From Augochlora pura (Eukaryota; Arthropoda; Insecta; Hymenoptera; Halictidae), in the NCBI RefSeq assembly GCF_028453695.1, contig NC_135773.1:15128001-15192000 (forward strand): DNA of 64,000 nucleotides, read 5' to 3'. Below are positions 36,480 to 49,119 of the stretch, piece after piece (the stretch's first letter is position 1; every line of letters starts with the position of its first letter). The notes under the pieces were generated by a model. The model worked only from the letters and a program-made list of their open reading frames with translations, was not told the DNA's origin and made no database searches. A program made the position numbers and the translations under genes.

Positions 36480-37060
36480 AAAAGACGAATCTGCAATTCG
36501 GTTGCAGAAAAACAGGAACCTTCGGATGCCCTGATAAGAGGGAACATGCCCTCGATCGCAGCGAGCGCTACCGTCTATTTTCTGACCGAAAGCGGCAGTC
36601 GAAAGTGGCCCAATCATCGGGACATATGGGTCAGAAAGATATTTCTTTGGTCATTACTCGGCAAGGGATTATTTCACGCGTATTTGCTTAATGAAGGAGC
36701 GTCTTAATGGGCTGACGATACCGATTCCATAATTAGCTCGCTGTGAACGTTAACGACGCACGGATATTTTCGTAGTCGCCTCGAACAGATGTCGAGTGAA
36801 TTCTGTATAAAAAAAAAAAAGAGCCACTATCGGTATCGACTTACACACGGATCCCCCGAGTATGGAACTACGGCGTTTTCTTCCCGCAGGGGAATAGAAA
36901 GAGGATGAAATACGATCGTCGCTCCTAGCCGGGTTACGCCTACGTCTGCTCCATTAAATAGGCTGATCCTTTGCGTCCTGAACGTCGAACGTCGTTCATC
37001 AAGTAACAAAGAAAATTGATAGCGGCGAACTATCTTCCACGCTGCATTTATCGCCTCCTA
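36480..37060. other. GC-richer noncoding patch between two minisatellites
   Basis: Has 'ccataattagctcgc' and scattered CpG; frames on both strands are unrelated to known proteins. It lies immediately after the 24-bp minisatellite. Confidence 0.3.
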
Positions 37061-37116
37061 TAACGATCCGACGAACTTTTGAGCCTGAGATTTTTAAAAG
37101 AAATTTCTTTTCTCCT

Positions 37117-37196
37117 GCGATAAATTTGTTTCTTCGATGACGAATTTATTTCTATTATGACAAATTTATTTCTTTTATGACGAATTTATTTCAAGG
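37117..37196. repeat. 20-bp minisatellite, four units
   Basis: Four exactly 20-bp units start at 37117, 37137, 37157 and 37177 with core 'atgacgaatttatttct'. The first unit is the most diverged. Confidence 0.9.
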
Positions 37197-38830
37197 ATTT
37201 CTTTGATCATTTGAATTTTGAAGCCGAGCGGAGCTGATAGGAAAAAATCACGTCTGATCGGTCGCCATTTTAATAAAACTTTTTATAGTAACTCTAGAGA
37301 CAAAGTGCTCGTTACTTACGAATTTATTTAAAATATCATTCTTTGTATAGAATTGTCGCCACGGCGTTCCAAGCCGTTTTAACAGTCTGACAGAAAAATG
37401 TTTCCGACAAAAGTTAATTTGTACTTACATCCTTTTTATTTGCATTATATAGATGGCGTTAAAATATATTTAATAAATATATATATATATAATGATTTAA
37501 ACTTGGAATGATATTTGACTCCAAACACGAGAACGAAACGTAAAGTTCTGTCGGTATCTTTAGATTTAAAGAGGAATGCCATATAATGCGGTTTTATTCT
37601 TATCTTTTATTACTTATATTTATTACCACTTATATGACATATATTTATTATTGCTTACGTATTACTTATATTCTTTTTATTATTACATTTATAGAAAAAA
37701 CTGCTTCTTGCACTGTATTCGTCTCTTGATGTCAATAAAATTGCACATAAAATAGTTTTTTGTAACATCGCTATTAAACGTTTAGGCGGGCCACACCCTG
37801 TGTTAATTACTAGTTAATTTAATTTTAAATAATTACGATTCAATGAAATATGCAGTGAAATCCAAAACTGCTGCGTTAAATATCTCCGTAAAAAATAAAC
37901 ATTGACAAAAGAGTTCGAAAGGTGAAAAAAAATGTTTCATTGAAATCGGCGACAAACTAAATGTGACCTCTCCATGCGAGTTCTCGGAATGATTGTTCTT
38001 TTTCGCAGAAATTACGGACCAGTTAGTTTGAACCAGCCTGCTCGGTAGATGTAGTGTTAACGAGTACTGGAACACTCAAACCGTAACAAGTACACTTAAC
38101 CCATCTGCATTGATAAGTGTGCCGCTAGATTTTCGCAACCTTGATCCTAATCAAGCCGATCGCGGCATTGACTAAGCCTAAAGCAAGGATTCCGCTGAAA
38201 ATACAGGATGAACAACATAACTTGATCGCTTCTGATAATCGCCCGTTTCACTTTGTAGATTTGATTCAATTAACTATTAATTGGTATAGTGATGTTTGAA
38301 AAATTAACCGGTATATCAGTGTCACGATAGATTCAAAATAAAATGTGCAATGAGATTTGTTAAATCAGTTCTACATAAACCATCCATTGTGTAATAATAA
38401 ACAATAATAAAATAATAAAATTAATAAATAATAAAAACGTACCAGTTAAGTTGCGCTTCAAACTTCTGTACATAGAACATTATTAGAAACATTATTTTAA
38501 ATAACATTTCATTTTCTTTCTTATTTCATTTTCTAATTATTTCCATCATTGTGATCGCTTATGAAGTAACATTACTTGAAATATTATCTTATTTGTAATA
38601 ATTTGAAATAATTATTTGAGGTAATTGTGAAATTCTTTTTGAAAATTGTTCTTGATGTTTTTGCAAGATGAAAGAAGAATTTTCTACTAGTGGCACGATT
38701 ATTTTCTTTTGTAATAATATTAGATAAACACTGTCAAAAATATCTTATGAATTAACATTTTCAAGAAAGAATTTTGATGAAAACAAACAGCTTTTATTGC
38801 ATATTATTTCAAGGATTATATCTTCATAAT

Positions 38831-38833
<3 letters not shown>
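37197..38833. other. AT-rich noncoding DNA
   Basis: No gene. Contains simple AT repeats ('ttattacttatatttatta' near 37606). Confidence 0.45.

Positions 38834-38867
<34 letters not shown>
38834..38867. repeat. (GA)n microsatellite
   Basis: A pure AG run of 34 bp in AT-rich DNA. Confidence 0.95.
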
Positions 38868-38872
<5 letters not shown>

Positions 38873-39589
38873 CTTCGAGCAAATTGCTGCAAAGATTTAA
38901 AAAAAATCTTTTGTTGCATACTATTTTGCGGATTATTTCTTTTGTCGCATTTGAAATAGAAGGGTAACGAAACGCTTGATTATTTAAAATTATTATTATT
39001 TCAAATGAATCGATATCACTTTCATTTTCCAATAACAGTCTAAAATTAGTTACACTAAATAGTAATTTTTATTTCCATATCAAATAAAAAATTTGTCCAT
39101 ATGTTCGAAGTTCAAGCGGTTAACAAAACATTTAGTTTTCGTATTGCGTGGAGGAAAGCTTTCAGAAAACAAAGTTAAGTTTCGTTGATATTCGCTGTCC
39201 TAACAAAATTGACAAATTGCTTTCGAATAAAAAATAACGAAACTAGTGTCGCAATTCGATCCAATGTTGTTTCCACTGAAACTTTGCGTTCGTTTCTTTG
39301 TGATAGCATTTTTCGGCGATGCGAAACGAATGAAAGAGTTTTTCTCTGCCGTGAAAAAATATTTTTATTTCAGCAGCCGATGCCCCTTTTTAGGTATTCT
39401 TTATACGGATTTGAACCGAAGTAATTTGTTTCACTGACAAACACAATAACGCTCCGCTCGTGCAGCGGCGATACGAATGTTTTTTTTCTTTCAAAAAAAA
39501 TCTATGGCAGACCGTGTCGCTGTTCCAAATCCGGCGTTTAAACATCGATAGATTCGCCGAGAAAAATATCGCTTGTCGATAACGCTCTC

Positions 39590-39980
39590 GCATATAGTAA
39601 GTGATTATTCCCTGCGCCGATCCCGTTGTCTATTTCGAAACGTTGCAACGCCTCCACTCTCCGCGTTCGTCGTGTCCCCCTTCATTTTTTTCCCTTATAA
39701 AATCGGAATGTCACACGTGGGAGCGCCACGGATGTGACACGTTTTGACACGTTCACCGTGTACATTATCGACAAAAGCCGAACTCAATGGATCGCGCGCG
39801 CATTGTGCGATCCCTTTTCCCGTGCTACACAAGAGACACGTGAAATTCGTGATTTTTGTTAGAAAAGAATACGTCTGTTTCCCGAACTCGAATAGAGGAT
39901 CCGTGAAAATACTATCGGTTTTCAGCGCTTTTTCCTATTCCATACGATGGGAAAGTTGATAGCCGATGGTAAGCTACATC
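39590..39980. other. Small GC-richer patch
   Basis: CpG-containing stretch with a donor-like 'cgatg|gtaagc' at about 39968 and a TATA-like 'cttataaaatcgg' at about 39695. The combination could be a promoter with a first exon, but no product is visible. Confidence 0.3.
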
Positions 39981-40589
39981 CTCAATCTTTTTAATTATAG
40001 CGAGTGCAGTGAATCAGCGATGTTTCTAAAGTAGTGTAGCTCATCATACAACCTTGCGTTTCTGCAGTTTTATCTCCTGATTTTATGCATTTATGACGAA
40101 AGTTGATGCGGAAAGCAGGAAATAATGAGAACATTGAAGATATTTTAAAATTTTCTTACATTATTTTACAAATTTATATAAATATAATAAATATATAAAT
40201 TAATATTACACTGGAATTAGTTTTCTTAATTTAATTGATATCTATCTAGTCTCTTTGGTTAATAATTAGCACTGAAATAACCTAGTGCTGAAAATAAATA
40301 TATTGAAACTGTTTGTAATAACTTGTTGACTTCTTTTATAATATGGATATGAACAAATCTGTAGATTGCGAACCTTTATGTAACTTAGAAATTGCTATCT
40401 TATTTAATTTATATAATTGTCAAATTTTATTATATACTATTATACTATATATCAAAAATTAGAATAACTATAATTTCTGGTCCCTGACAAAAGCAATTTA
40501 AATCGCGATGAAACGACAGGAAATTTAAGCCTCTCGTTTCGATAAAGTTTTTAAACAATCCACGTATAGCATGTGCAATCTATTTTAAA

Positions 40590-41340
40590 GAGAAAAAAGT
40601 CGCGGTTCCGATTAGTTTGCAGAGAAAGCGGTCGTACGGTCAGCGGCGAATATCGGAGCGCGATCTCGCTGAGGGAATTTTCCCTCGGCGAGAATTCTAC
40701 GTTTCAAATTCGGCTTCTGCAAACAGAGCCGTGCTCTCTCGGTATTGCGTTTGCGACGCGAGCCGAACCGGTGGCCAGTCGAATCGTTCGTTGTGACACG
40801 GTGCATAATGCAAATTGGTGTTCTCGCATCTGGTTTCCGGCTGACGAGTTTTCATGACGATCAATGACCCGCGTTCGATCGTACCCCCGGGAGTACATGG
40901 CACCGTTGTTATTACAACCGATGGTTGCAGGGTGTTCCATTAATTAGCGCCGAAATTGCTTTAAAACGGATTCTCCCGCAATTCGCTGAAAACATCCTGT
41001 AACACCGTCAAGTCCATTATCCTTCGCGTTCTCTCCAACCCGCGAACGGTTCCCGGCGACTTTCTCCATCGTCTCTGCTCCAGTTCTTTCGAGAATTACG
41101 TCCAATTGCGTCCACCACGCGAACCCATCCTCCCCGTCGCGAATTATTATTCGGCGCAATTTCAATATGCATTTCAGCAAAACGAGGGAAATCTGCAAAC
41201 GGTCTCCCGTCGAATCAATTGCTCGGGCCCGGCTCCATTACGCCGTAATTTCATTCGGTTTTTATCGGCCGACGGATGTCCCTCCGACAGATTTCGAATT
41301 GAAGTTACGAGGAACACCGATTGTTGCTACTTCTTTGCAA
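40590..41340. promoter_or_regulatory. GC-rich island with octamer and homeodomain motifs
   Basis: It contains a perfect POU octamer ATGCAAAT (40808-40815) and TGTTCCATTAATTAGC (40933-40948) with a TAATTA homeodomain core. The second motif recurs with one change in the island at 63.1 kb, together with another octamer. Overlapping open frames on both strands have no family match. A conserved enhancer is the preferred reading, by inference only. Confidence 0.4.
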
Positions 41341-41459
41341 ATACAGTGCAGAACTTTGTTATCTTCGGTGTTGCTTTCGATATTGGTGTGAAAATGCGAA
41401 ATTGGGCATAGGAGTTGAAACAGTATGCGTAACGGAATTCATACATTGTTATAAACATA

Positions 41460-41804
41460 CAGGTTGTCCCGGAAATCGGTGGCTATCGGGAAATGAAGGG
41501 ATCCTGAGGTCATTTGAAGTTACTTTTTTTCTTCACAAAAATTTTCTCCGAGGCGTCGTCTATGAGTTATTAACGAAAAACACTAACCAATAAGAGACGA
41601 GTTCGGCTGGTGTAAGGGGGCCGAGTCAACAAGCGGACGATGTTCAGCTACGACTATTGGCTCTGCTGTCTTAAACCAGCCGTGTTCACTTATTATTTAC
41701 AGAAAATTTTTATTTACAGAAAATTTTTGTGAAGGGAAAAATTACTTCAACAGACCTCTGGAACCCCTCATTTTCCGATTACGCGTGACATTTGGGACAC
41801 TCTG
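41460..41804. mobile_element. MITE, CAGGGTGTCCC family, copy 2
   Basis: A 345-bp element: left end CAGGTTGTCCCGG after TA (41458-41459), right end GGGACACTCTG before TA (41805-41806). The arms share 'ggatcctgaggtca', 'aattttctccgag' and 'gttattaacgaaaaac' with copy 1, and both have the central 'aataagagacgag' word. The next element, a Tc1-like arm, starts at the very next TA. Confidence 0.88.
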
Positions 41805-41806
41805 TA

Positions 41807-42062
41807 TACAGTGAAGAGTAACATGCAGTCAACACTTTTAAGATGGTTTTTTAAGATCACTTTTTTAAAACTGTTCTAAATGACTTGAATTTTTCTGTAA
41901 ATGTTACTGGGATTCATTCATTGTATAATGACTGAAATACTTTTTTTAAATTTTGCTATTACTTCCAATAAAAAACGTAAAGAGACTGTGTTTACTTTTT
42001 TATCTGAGCCTATAATGAAAATTTTAAAAATGCATTTCGTTCTTCTTGGTGATCTGCAATGC
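41807..42062. repeat. Tc1-like foldback family, left-arm copy
   Basis: It begins CAGTGAAGAGTAACATG directly after the TA that ends the MITE at 41460-41804. It then follows the left arm of the 23.6-kb element through 'gacttgaatttttct', 'aactgaaatactttt'-type words and 'tatctgagcctataatg'. The right arm is missing. Confidence 0.75.
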
Positions 42063-45000
42063 ATAGACAAGTAGTATAAAACAGTAAACAAGTAATATCA
42101 ATGCAATAAACAAATAATATTAATAGAGGAAAAGATAATATCAAGATTTATAATTGTAAAATTTTAAATATTATAGTTATAAAATTATAAGTATTATATA
42201 TTTTTTTATTTATTTTATAGATTTTAGAATTTTTCATATTAAATTTTTACTTCAGAATCTTCGGTTTTGGGACGTGCCATGAATTCGATGAAGATGACTC
42301 TTAAAAACTCATGGATAGCTTGTCAAATATAATTTTTCAACCAATATCAATAAAGATGTTCTTACGAACCATTTACACCTGTCTCATTCTATTTAAATGA
42401 ATACGGTGCTACAATTATGCAACAGTGCAAAATATCTTTTCATATTATATTTTCTTGTATCGACAGAGAATTTAAATAAAAATAGTCTGCTTTCGGAGCA
42501 CGCTGAATATGCTACCAGCCGACCTGAAAATTTTGTTTTCGTATGAATATTGAAGCCTTTGCGAAAGATAATACTGCTTACCGTTATTTCATGTGAAAGA
42601 TGCACCTATACGTGCACATCATTTCAAAAACAATGGACACAATAATACGTTTGACGTATATAGCAGAGAATTAATGGACTTTATGCTTTTATGAGAAAAT
42701 TGAACTAGTTGATATGCCAAATGAATAAGACAATAGAAGAGCTTAAGAATATTTTAACATTTCTCCTAATTTATTGAAATCATTGAAAGAGGAAATATTT
42801 CTTTGATCTAATGATCAGTGATACGTGATGAGTAAAAATAGCGGAAGGGAAAAGTATCGTTAAATAATATATGTAGTTCGTGTGCTTAAAAATTCGAACT
42901 CGAATTAGTTCATTTATTTATCTATCGATTGTTTTTAGCAATGTTTCACTTTTAATTATACAATTTCTGCAGTATCACTGTTTAACACTGTGACTGAATT
43001 ATCCAAAGTGAATTATCCAAAGATGAAATGTTTTTTAGAAATGATGAACATAAATAAATATCGTGGACGTCAATATATTGATCGATTATACTTCTGAAAT
43101 AATTTTTCTAAATACACATATTAACCTTTTAACGCTTTAACTGCCACGCCTACAACCTCGAAAATGTCATATAACTGAAGTATTTTATCTGATCGAATTA
43201 AAAAGTTAAATCTTTCTACAAATATATACGTTATTTATCCCAACAATATCCGATCGCACAATTGAATTATTTCAATTACTAGATAATCAAATGTTTATCT
43301 CTGATAAGCATATAATGTTTGAATGCATGCAGACATTTGTTAAGGCTTTATTCTCTCATATGACAATCTGAATGCAATATTTTAAACACACGATGGATAT
43401 TGCAAACGATTATTAATTACTTTTTCTGTGATTATTAATTACTATTCTGTGTTATTACTGCGAAAATATCTAATAAATTATGTTAGAAATGTATTCTCTG
43501 ATGCTGTAAAAATGCATGCATTTTTTAAACAGATTTAAGAGTACAGTGTCCGCATACTGTGATACAATAAATTCGCGATAAGTTGTTGAATTTACAACTT
43601 AAAATCAATAATGCCTGGCTTATAATGCACAATCGAGTTTTTTTCTTTAGTAAATTGTAGCACGCGCAGAGATTATATTCCTATTTCGAACAGATATTCA
43701 CTGATTCGGTTCATGAATCAATAGCAGATTGCGCAAATGGATATTGCACGCGCTGGAAAGTTTATTAAGGCCTACGGCTGCGTTAAGGCAACGCTTCGTT
43801 AACAATTTTTAATTTGAATCTACAGTATCGGATACTATCATTCATGTTGCGGTTACGACAGTAGGTTACCACGGTTTTATAAATATTTTTGTTGAACTAT
43901 TTCTTGAACCAATTCTTCTGTTGAACTATTCAATTCTGTTTTATGAACCTTTCTCGCGCAACGAGATTCCACGCAGTGGCTCATGAAAGTTTACGAACTC
44001 GTGTTTTACAATTGGAATAAACAACTTGAAGTTGTTTCTGACATGTTAGAAAGACTAGTTTACTGCTCAAGAACCAGTTTTAACAAATTGCGCTTGATTG
44101 GAATGATAGGAAAACAATAAAAACCAATGATTTCAAATAACGCATTTTGGTGATCTTATTAATTTGTATGTGTATTAAAAATTTCATCGAACAAGATTTG
44201 AGAGATGAAAAATTCTCTAGATTTCTTACAATTATTGGTCTATAGAGAAAAATGTTGATGTATATAATCTTCAATTCGTTGTAGCTTGTAACAAATGTTA
44301 ATCAATTTCGATGTCATTATCGAGATTAGTTATCGAATCTGATTAGAAAGTTTAGAAGTGTTTTTATTTCCTTTTGTATCTACTACCAACTAATAATATT
44401 TTTTGGAAAAATGTTCTTACACATTGTTCAGTGAGCTGTTCCTCTAACATCTAAAAAACGTTCAAATCGTTTAACTTAATGTCTAAAAAAGTTTTTTCGT
44501 TTTGGAAGACGTTCAAACATTGTCGTGTATCACTATAAGATACAAGTCTTTCGTAATATCTTATTTGATCTATGTTTGTCTACTTTGCTCTACAAAAAGT
44601 ATCGGCTGAAAAATAATTACACATTATTTTGTAACCGAGAGATCAAATATCATTACTCAGCAGTGACTTTTATGTCACAATCTTATGTATGGTACATAAA
44701 GCAAGTATGACATCTTTTAAATACACAGCAAAGTTCCATTTTGAAATGCAATTAAAACATGATGTCTATTATTAAAACAGTAAAGGAAGAATTCAAATAT
44801 CGAATAATATTAAATATTATTCGTTGCTTTATGGCTGTGAGAAATCAATATTATTGGAGAATCAATGCGCGATCGTATTTTGCCAATGCACGCGGTGGGT
44901 ACGATTATGTGTGATGTTCTTTTGTTGAATCTGTTGGGTGTGTTTTGTCTGTTGCGGATATTACATGTGGTGCGGACGCGTGTCTTAATAGTGCTGTACT

Positions 45001-45159
45001 TTTTTCTTTCAACGTTTATATTAAATAGTTAATTTATAGTTACATGTGTTTCATTAATAACTCATGTGTATGGAGCTTGCTGAAATTAAATTACAACAAT
45101 CGCTACGCATGATACTTTAATTAAACGTGCTATAATTTTGTCCAATTGTATTTCCATAA
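42063..45159. other. AT-rich noncoding DNA
   Basis: More than 3 kb with no recognised gene, element terminus or RNA gene; only short AT-rich frames. Confidence 0.5.
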
Positions 45160-46130
45160 AAATTCTTTTCTCCCAAATAAAATCGTTTAGACCGGCGAAA
45201 TTCAATTCCATCTCACTTTGTGTACATTTAAAGCGGTATTTTGCTTGTAGCGTAAAAACAAAACCTCGGTTGTGAAGTTAAATCAATGAGAATCCTGTTA
45301 ACTTTAAAGCGTGATATCTTTTTGTCCGCGAACGTAGAAGGGAGGAAACAGCTCCGACCGCAACGGCTGAAAAGTAAGGACCGCAAAAACCGTTTCATCT
45401 GTGTCGTCCTAAATAGAGCTCTGTTCGTTAAGCGTGCGTGAATTAATCACAGAATTAACCGTATTAAAGAACAATAATGTTCAAGCGCCACCGTGCATTT
45501 ACAGGAGAGCATCGTTAAGCCACGTGCAAAACCCGCAAACTCCGAGGACGCTTAAGCAACGTCCAAATCACCGTTTCACCAACTGGTTCGGTACACAAGT
45601 CTTTGTCGTGCGGCTCGATGAAATTGCGCGCAGGGTAATAGGAAATTAATTAGCAACCGTGAGTCGTAAAGCCGGCTTCGGTTACGCGGCCATAAATGGA
45701 ATTTAATGCTATGCAAAACTTCGCGGAGCCGGTAATGCCGATGGCCCCGCCGCGTAGTTTATAATTAATCCGTGCCAAACTAGGCCCGCCAGCGACGATA
45801 CAGAACGCAAATATTTTCGATCGTGTCGCGCGGCCGACCCACAAGGCTTCGATCGTCCCACTTGACTCTGCGTGGGCGAACCTGGACACACGTGCACCTT
45901 GCCGGATTCGACGAGGCCCGCAGCTTCATTTCAATCCCCTGTTAATACAAAAGGTATTTTTAATAACTCTGCGCGGTCGCGCCAGAATCTAAGAAATTTA
46001 ATTACCTGCGGAATTTTTGATGCGGGCCTGTCTTCTTTCATTTCTGTGTATCCTGCGAGCCCGGTACACGCGCGAGACAGACTTTCCAGCAGGGGTTTCG
46101 ATGAAACTGCTAAAATTTTCAGTTGGCTTT
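45160..46130. promoter_or_regulatory. GC-rich island with clustered homeodomain/Caudal/POU-type motifs
   Basis: Within about 45640-45780 lie 'ttaattagc', 'gccataaatgg' (Caudal/Abd-B-like), 'atgctatgcaaaac' (POU-like) and 'tataattaatcc' (homeodomain, TAATCC). Such spacing is usual in insect developmental enhancers. No gene was recognised in overlapping frames. The function is inferred. Confidence 0.4.
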
Positions 46131-46303
46131 CATGATGTAACAGTTATTTTTTGTCTTTTATGTTTTTTGTTCGAAGCAAACAGTTATAAATTCACTGTAA
46201 CCTTTCTACACATGCATGCATAAACCAGTGTTTTCTTACTTTTCCGGAAATGGGAAAGAAGTTTTAATTATACGGTAATAATAAAAATACTTACTTTGGA
46301 AAA

Positions 46304-46359
46304 TATATTACTTCTAATATATTACTTCTAACATATTACTTTTAATATATTACTTCAAA
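46304..46359. repeat. 14-bp minisatellite, four units
   Basis: Four units of 'tatattacttctaa' (46304, 46318, 46332, 46346) with one to two changes each. Confidence 0.92.
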
Positions 46360-47094
46360 AAAGAAAATCAATATAGATACCACAGCATTTCATTGACACT
46401 ATAATGGGAAATTTATACTTGATTTTTCTGTTACTATTAACAGTTGCAGTAATTGTTTTGACGTTATTTACATTTAATAAATGTATTACTACCTACCGCA
46501 TTTGTATTCTATTCTATTTCATAGTGTTTCAGCATTTCCAACAAACAATATTTTGCTTCATTTTTTCTTTCCAGAGAGTACGCTCTATTTATAAAATTCA
46601 TTATTCCTCAGAAAGGAAAACAGATAAGACATGTATATTTATATGACCTTCTCTCATTGTTTTTATTCGTACAATCAGCTCGCGAAGTGTGTCCCACACG
46701 TTATGATACATCATGTATAATAATATCGATACTGTAGAGGGCATAAGCTTGTTGTTCACCGGATTTATTCAGGGTCAAATGCGAATAAGAAGTGATTAAT
46801 AATAAATAACGCATAAAGAATCGCTATACGAATAATGTATAACTGGGATAAAAACAAGTAACTCGAATAGCAAATAGCCGAATAATGGTGAATGATTACG
46901 GGTTCGAATACAATTATATTGGGATAATATATTTATGCATTTAAAATTTAATCTCGCAACTCATGCAACAACAATTATACTGAATTTAATTTTTGAAATT
47001 TAATTTTTCATAATATAAAAATGATTTTGGAATGTGTTGTAACAATTTTAGTGGTACCCCAGAGTCACCACACGAGTACAAAGGGTTAAATACG

Positions 47095-48340
47095 CAGCCG
47101 ATCTCCAAATAAGCGGTCATTTAGAAGCGTTCGTATCGATTAGCCCGCTATAAAGAAAACCAAGAACGATTCCACACGGTCATATGCATACAGTCTGCCA
47201 TGGTCACAGTTATTTCTGCCGGTGAAGTAAAAAGTCAGCAAAGTGGCTCGTGCAGCACCCTTCCGTAAATTCGAAAACACAAGGAGGAAGCGGAAAAAGA
47301 AAAGCCATAGGCGGCGGTTGCTCGGCGCCAGCACGCATTCGTGTCTGAAGCGGCATTTCAAAGCGTCACTTTACGAGCCATCCAACTCGGTTGCAAGGAT
47401 GCTTATTGCGTTCCCGTCAAGTTCCTTTTTCCCTTCCCGGCTCGCGACAATACACGTGTCCATAGCGACACGCTCGCCGAGCAAACGCGCACGCGACCGC
47501 GCGAGCGTAGCAGTACTTACGTGCGAGCACGGTATAGTCCCGTCGATATTTCCCGTTTTTATTATTAATCTCCGGTGCGCGACCGGGTTTTCTTAACAGA
47601 AGACGACAGAAGCCGGGCGTCCATATTTAACGTGGCCGCAGCGAGCGGTCGGTACGCATACCCCTTTTTATTTTCCATCCCCCAGCGGGTCGCGTCGGGG
47701 TTTATCTTTGAGAAACTAATTGTTGCCGAGGGAGCACGTGGTTGAACTTGTACAGAAGCCAGGAGGCCGGAAAGTGTTGTCAAGCTGAAAACAGCTCATC
47801 CCGCCGACAGGCTTTTTAGAAGCATCGAGTCGTGGATGACGCATCAGGTAGCACACAGCTTCCCTAGCCGAGTGGCAGCCACGACCGGCGAGCGTGTGCA
47901 CCGCAAAAAACCGAGTATCGAATGCTACCGCATGAATAAGTCCCTTTGAAGTCTCCACCACCCACGATCCGCTCCGAAAAATTTCTCGGCTTCAACCCCT
48001 TTAACACCGCCCCCTTTAAACGCCACCGATCCCTAGCCGTCTCTTGCGCCGGTCTCTGTTGTGCAGGTGCGTCGAAGATTGTCGAGCGAGGGTGTTCTAA
48101 TGAACAGATATGGGAGCGGTGCTCGGATCGGGTTCACGCCGATCCCAACGATGCAACTATGGATGGCTCGGTTCTAGAGCTGCGGATAGGACTTGCCAAC
48201 TGGGATCTAGTTGGGAATTTTGATCGAGATCGGCTCGATTACCGAACGTTTCGGGACTCTCTATGTATTAGGTCGAGCTGCTTCGGAATATTTCGGATTC
48301 TGAAACATGTCGTGACACTATGCAATTGGGCGTCATTCGA
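47095..48340. other. GC-rich island, no recognisable gene
   Basis: A frame of 132 codons (+, 47946-48344) and others of 72-117 codons exist, all overlapping frames on the other strand and none matching a family. An acceptor-like 'tttcttaacag|aag' occurs near 47598. It may be a promoter or untranslated exon. Confidence 0.35.
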
Positions 48341-48360
48341 ATAAAATTTAAATCGAAATA

Positions 48361-48984
48361 CAAGTCCACGCAATTTTTGTACTTCTTGCAACTTTCAAGA
48401 TATGCATTGGACAACAAATTGTTCAATACAAAAGTTGCGTTGTTTAAAAGGGGATAGTATGTACAATAGTATAGCTGTGTCCTTATAGGAGGAGCTATTC
48501 CGGAGAGTTAAAGGTCAAATCTCTTTTCTTGAATGGAATACTATATTTTTTATATCAGGATCTAGAAAAATATCGAATTTTAAGAAAACTAGGTATTGAC
48601 CTTTATTAGCCCCAAACATAATAGCTATCGAGTAATTAGATATAAGATACAGTCACTGATACAACTTGATATTATGTGAAGAAAATGTTTAGTAAATAAA
48701 GAAAAATTATTATATTCATTAGCTATTACGTTTAGGGCTAATAAAGGTTAATACTGTTTCACTCAGAATTCGGTATTCTTCCATATTCTGATATAAAAAA
48801 TATAGTATTCCATTTAAGAAAAGAAAGTTGACCTTCAAATCTCCGAAATAGCGTCATCTAAAAAACAAGTGCGCTATATACTATGTCGTTTAAAACCACG
48901 CAACTTTATTTATATTTAAAAATTTGTTGTTCGATGCACATTTGGAAAGTTGCAGGAGGTGCACAGATTGAATAGACCACCCTG
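48361..48984. mobile_element. Long-arm inverted-repeat element, about 624 bp
   Basis: The right end CAGGGTGGTCTATTC (reversed from 48984, followed by TA) heads an arm of about 300 bp whose reverse complement is found at 48361-48650. Shared words include 'ttgcaactttc', 'gaatactatattttttatat' and 'cctttattagccc'. The left terminus is degenerate, so the exact left edge is uncertain. The centre (about 48640-48700) is the loop. The terminal CAGGGTG and TA flank suggest the same superfamily as the element at 6380-7075, but the arms are unrelated. Confidence 0.82.
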
Positions 48985-49011
48985 TATATCTTGAATCCAA
49001 TTTTATTAAAA

Positions 49012-49119
49012 GAATTCATTCAAAATATTCTTCGAATAAAGTTTTATATGGAAATATTATTCGAAGAATTGATTCGAAATATTCTTGGAATTAAATTTTA
49101 TCTGGAAATATTACTAGAA
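49012..49119. repeat. 54-bp tandem duplication
   Basis: Two 54-bp units (49012-49065 and 49066-49119) are about 80 percent alike, each with 'aaatattctt' and 'ggaaatatta'. Because 54 is a multiple of three the duplication keeps an open frame across both units (48991-49194). The translation is only Ile/Leu/Lys-rich AT-driven sequence and is not taken as a gene. Confidence 0.85.

Noticed and set aside
46404..46646. 80-codon frame with hydrophobic N terminus resembling a small membrane protein
   Set aside because: T-rich sequence yields Phe/Ile/Leu runs by composition; no splice sites, no family, AT-rich codon pattern.
47946..48344. 132-codon + frame in a GC-rich island
   Set aside because: No recognisable motif, overlaps other open frames, and ends at the edge of an inverted-repeat element.
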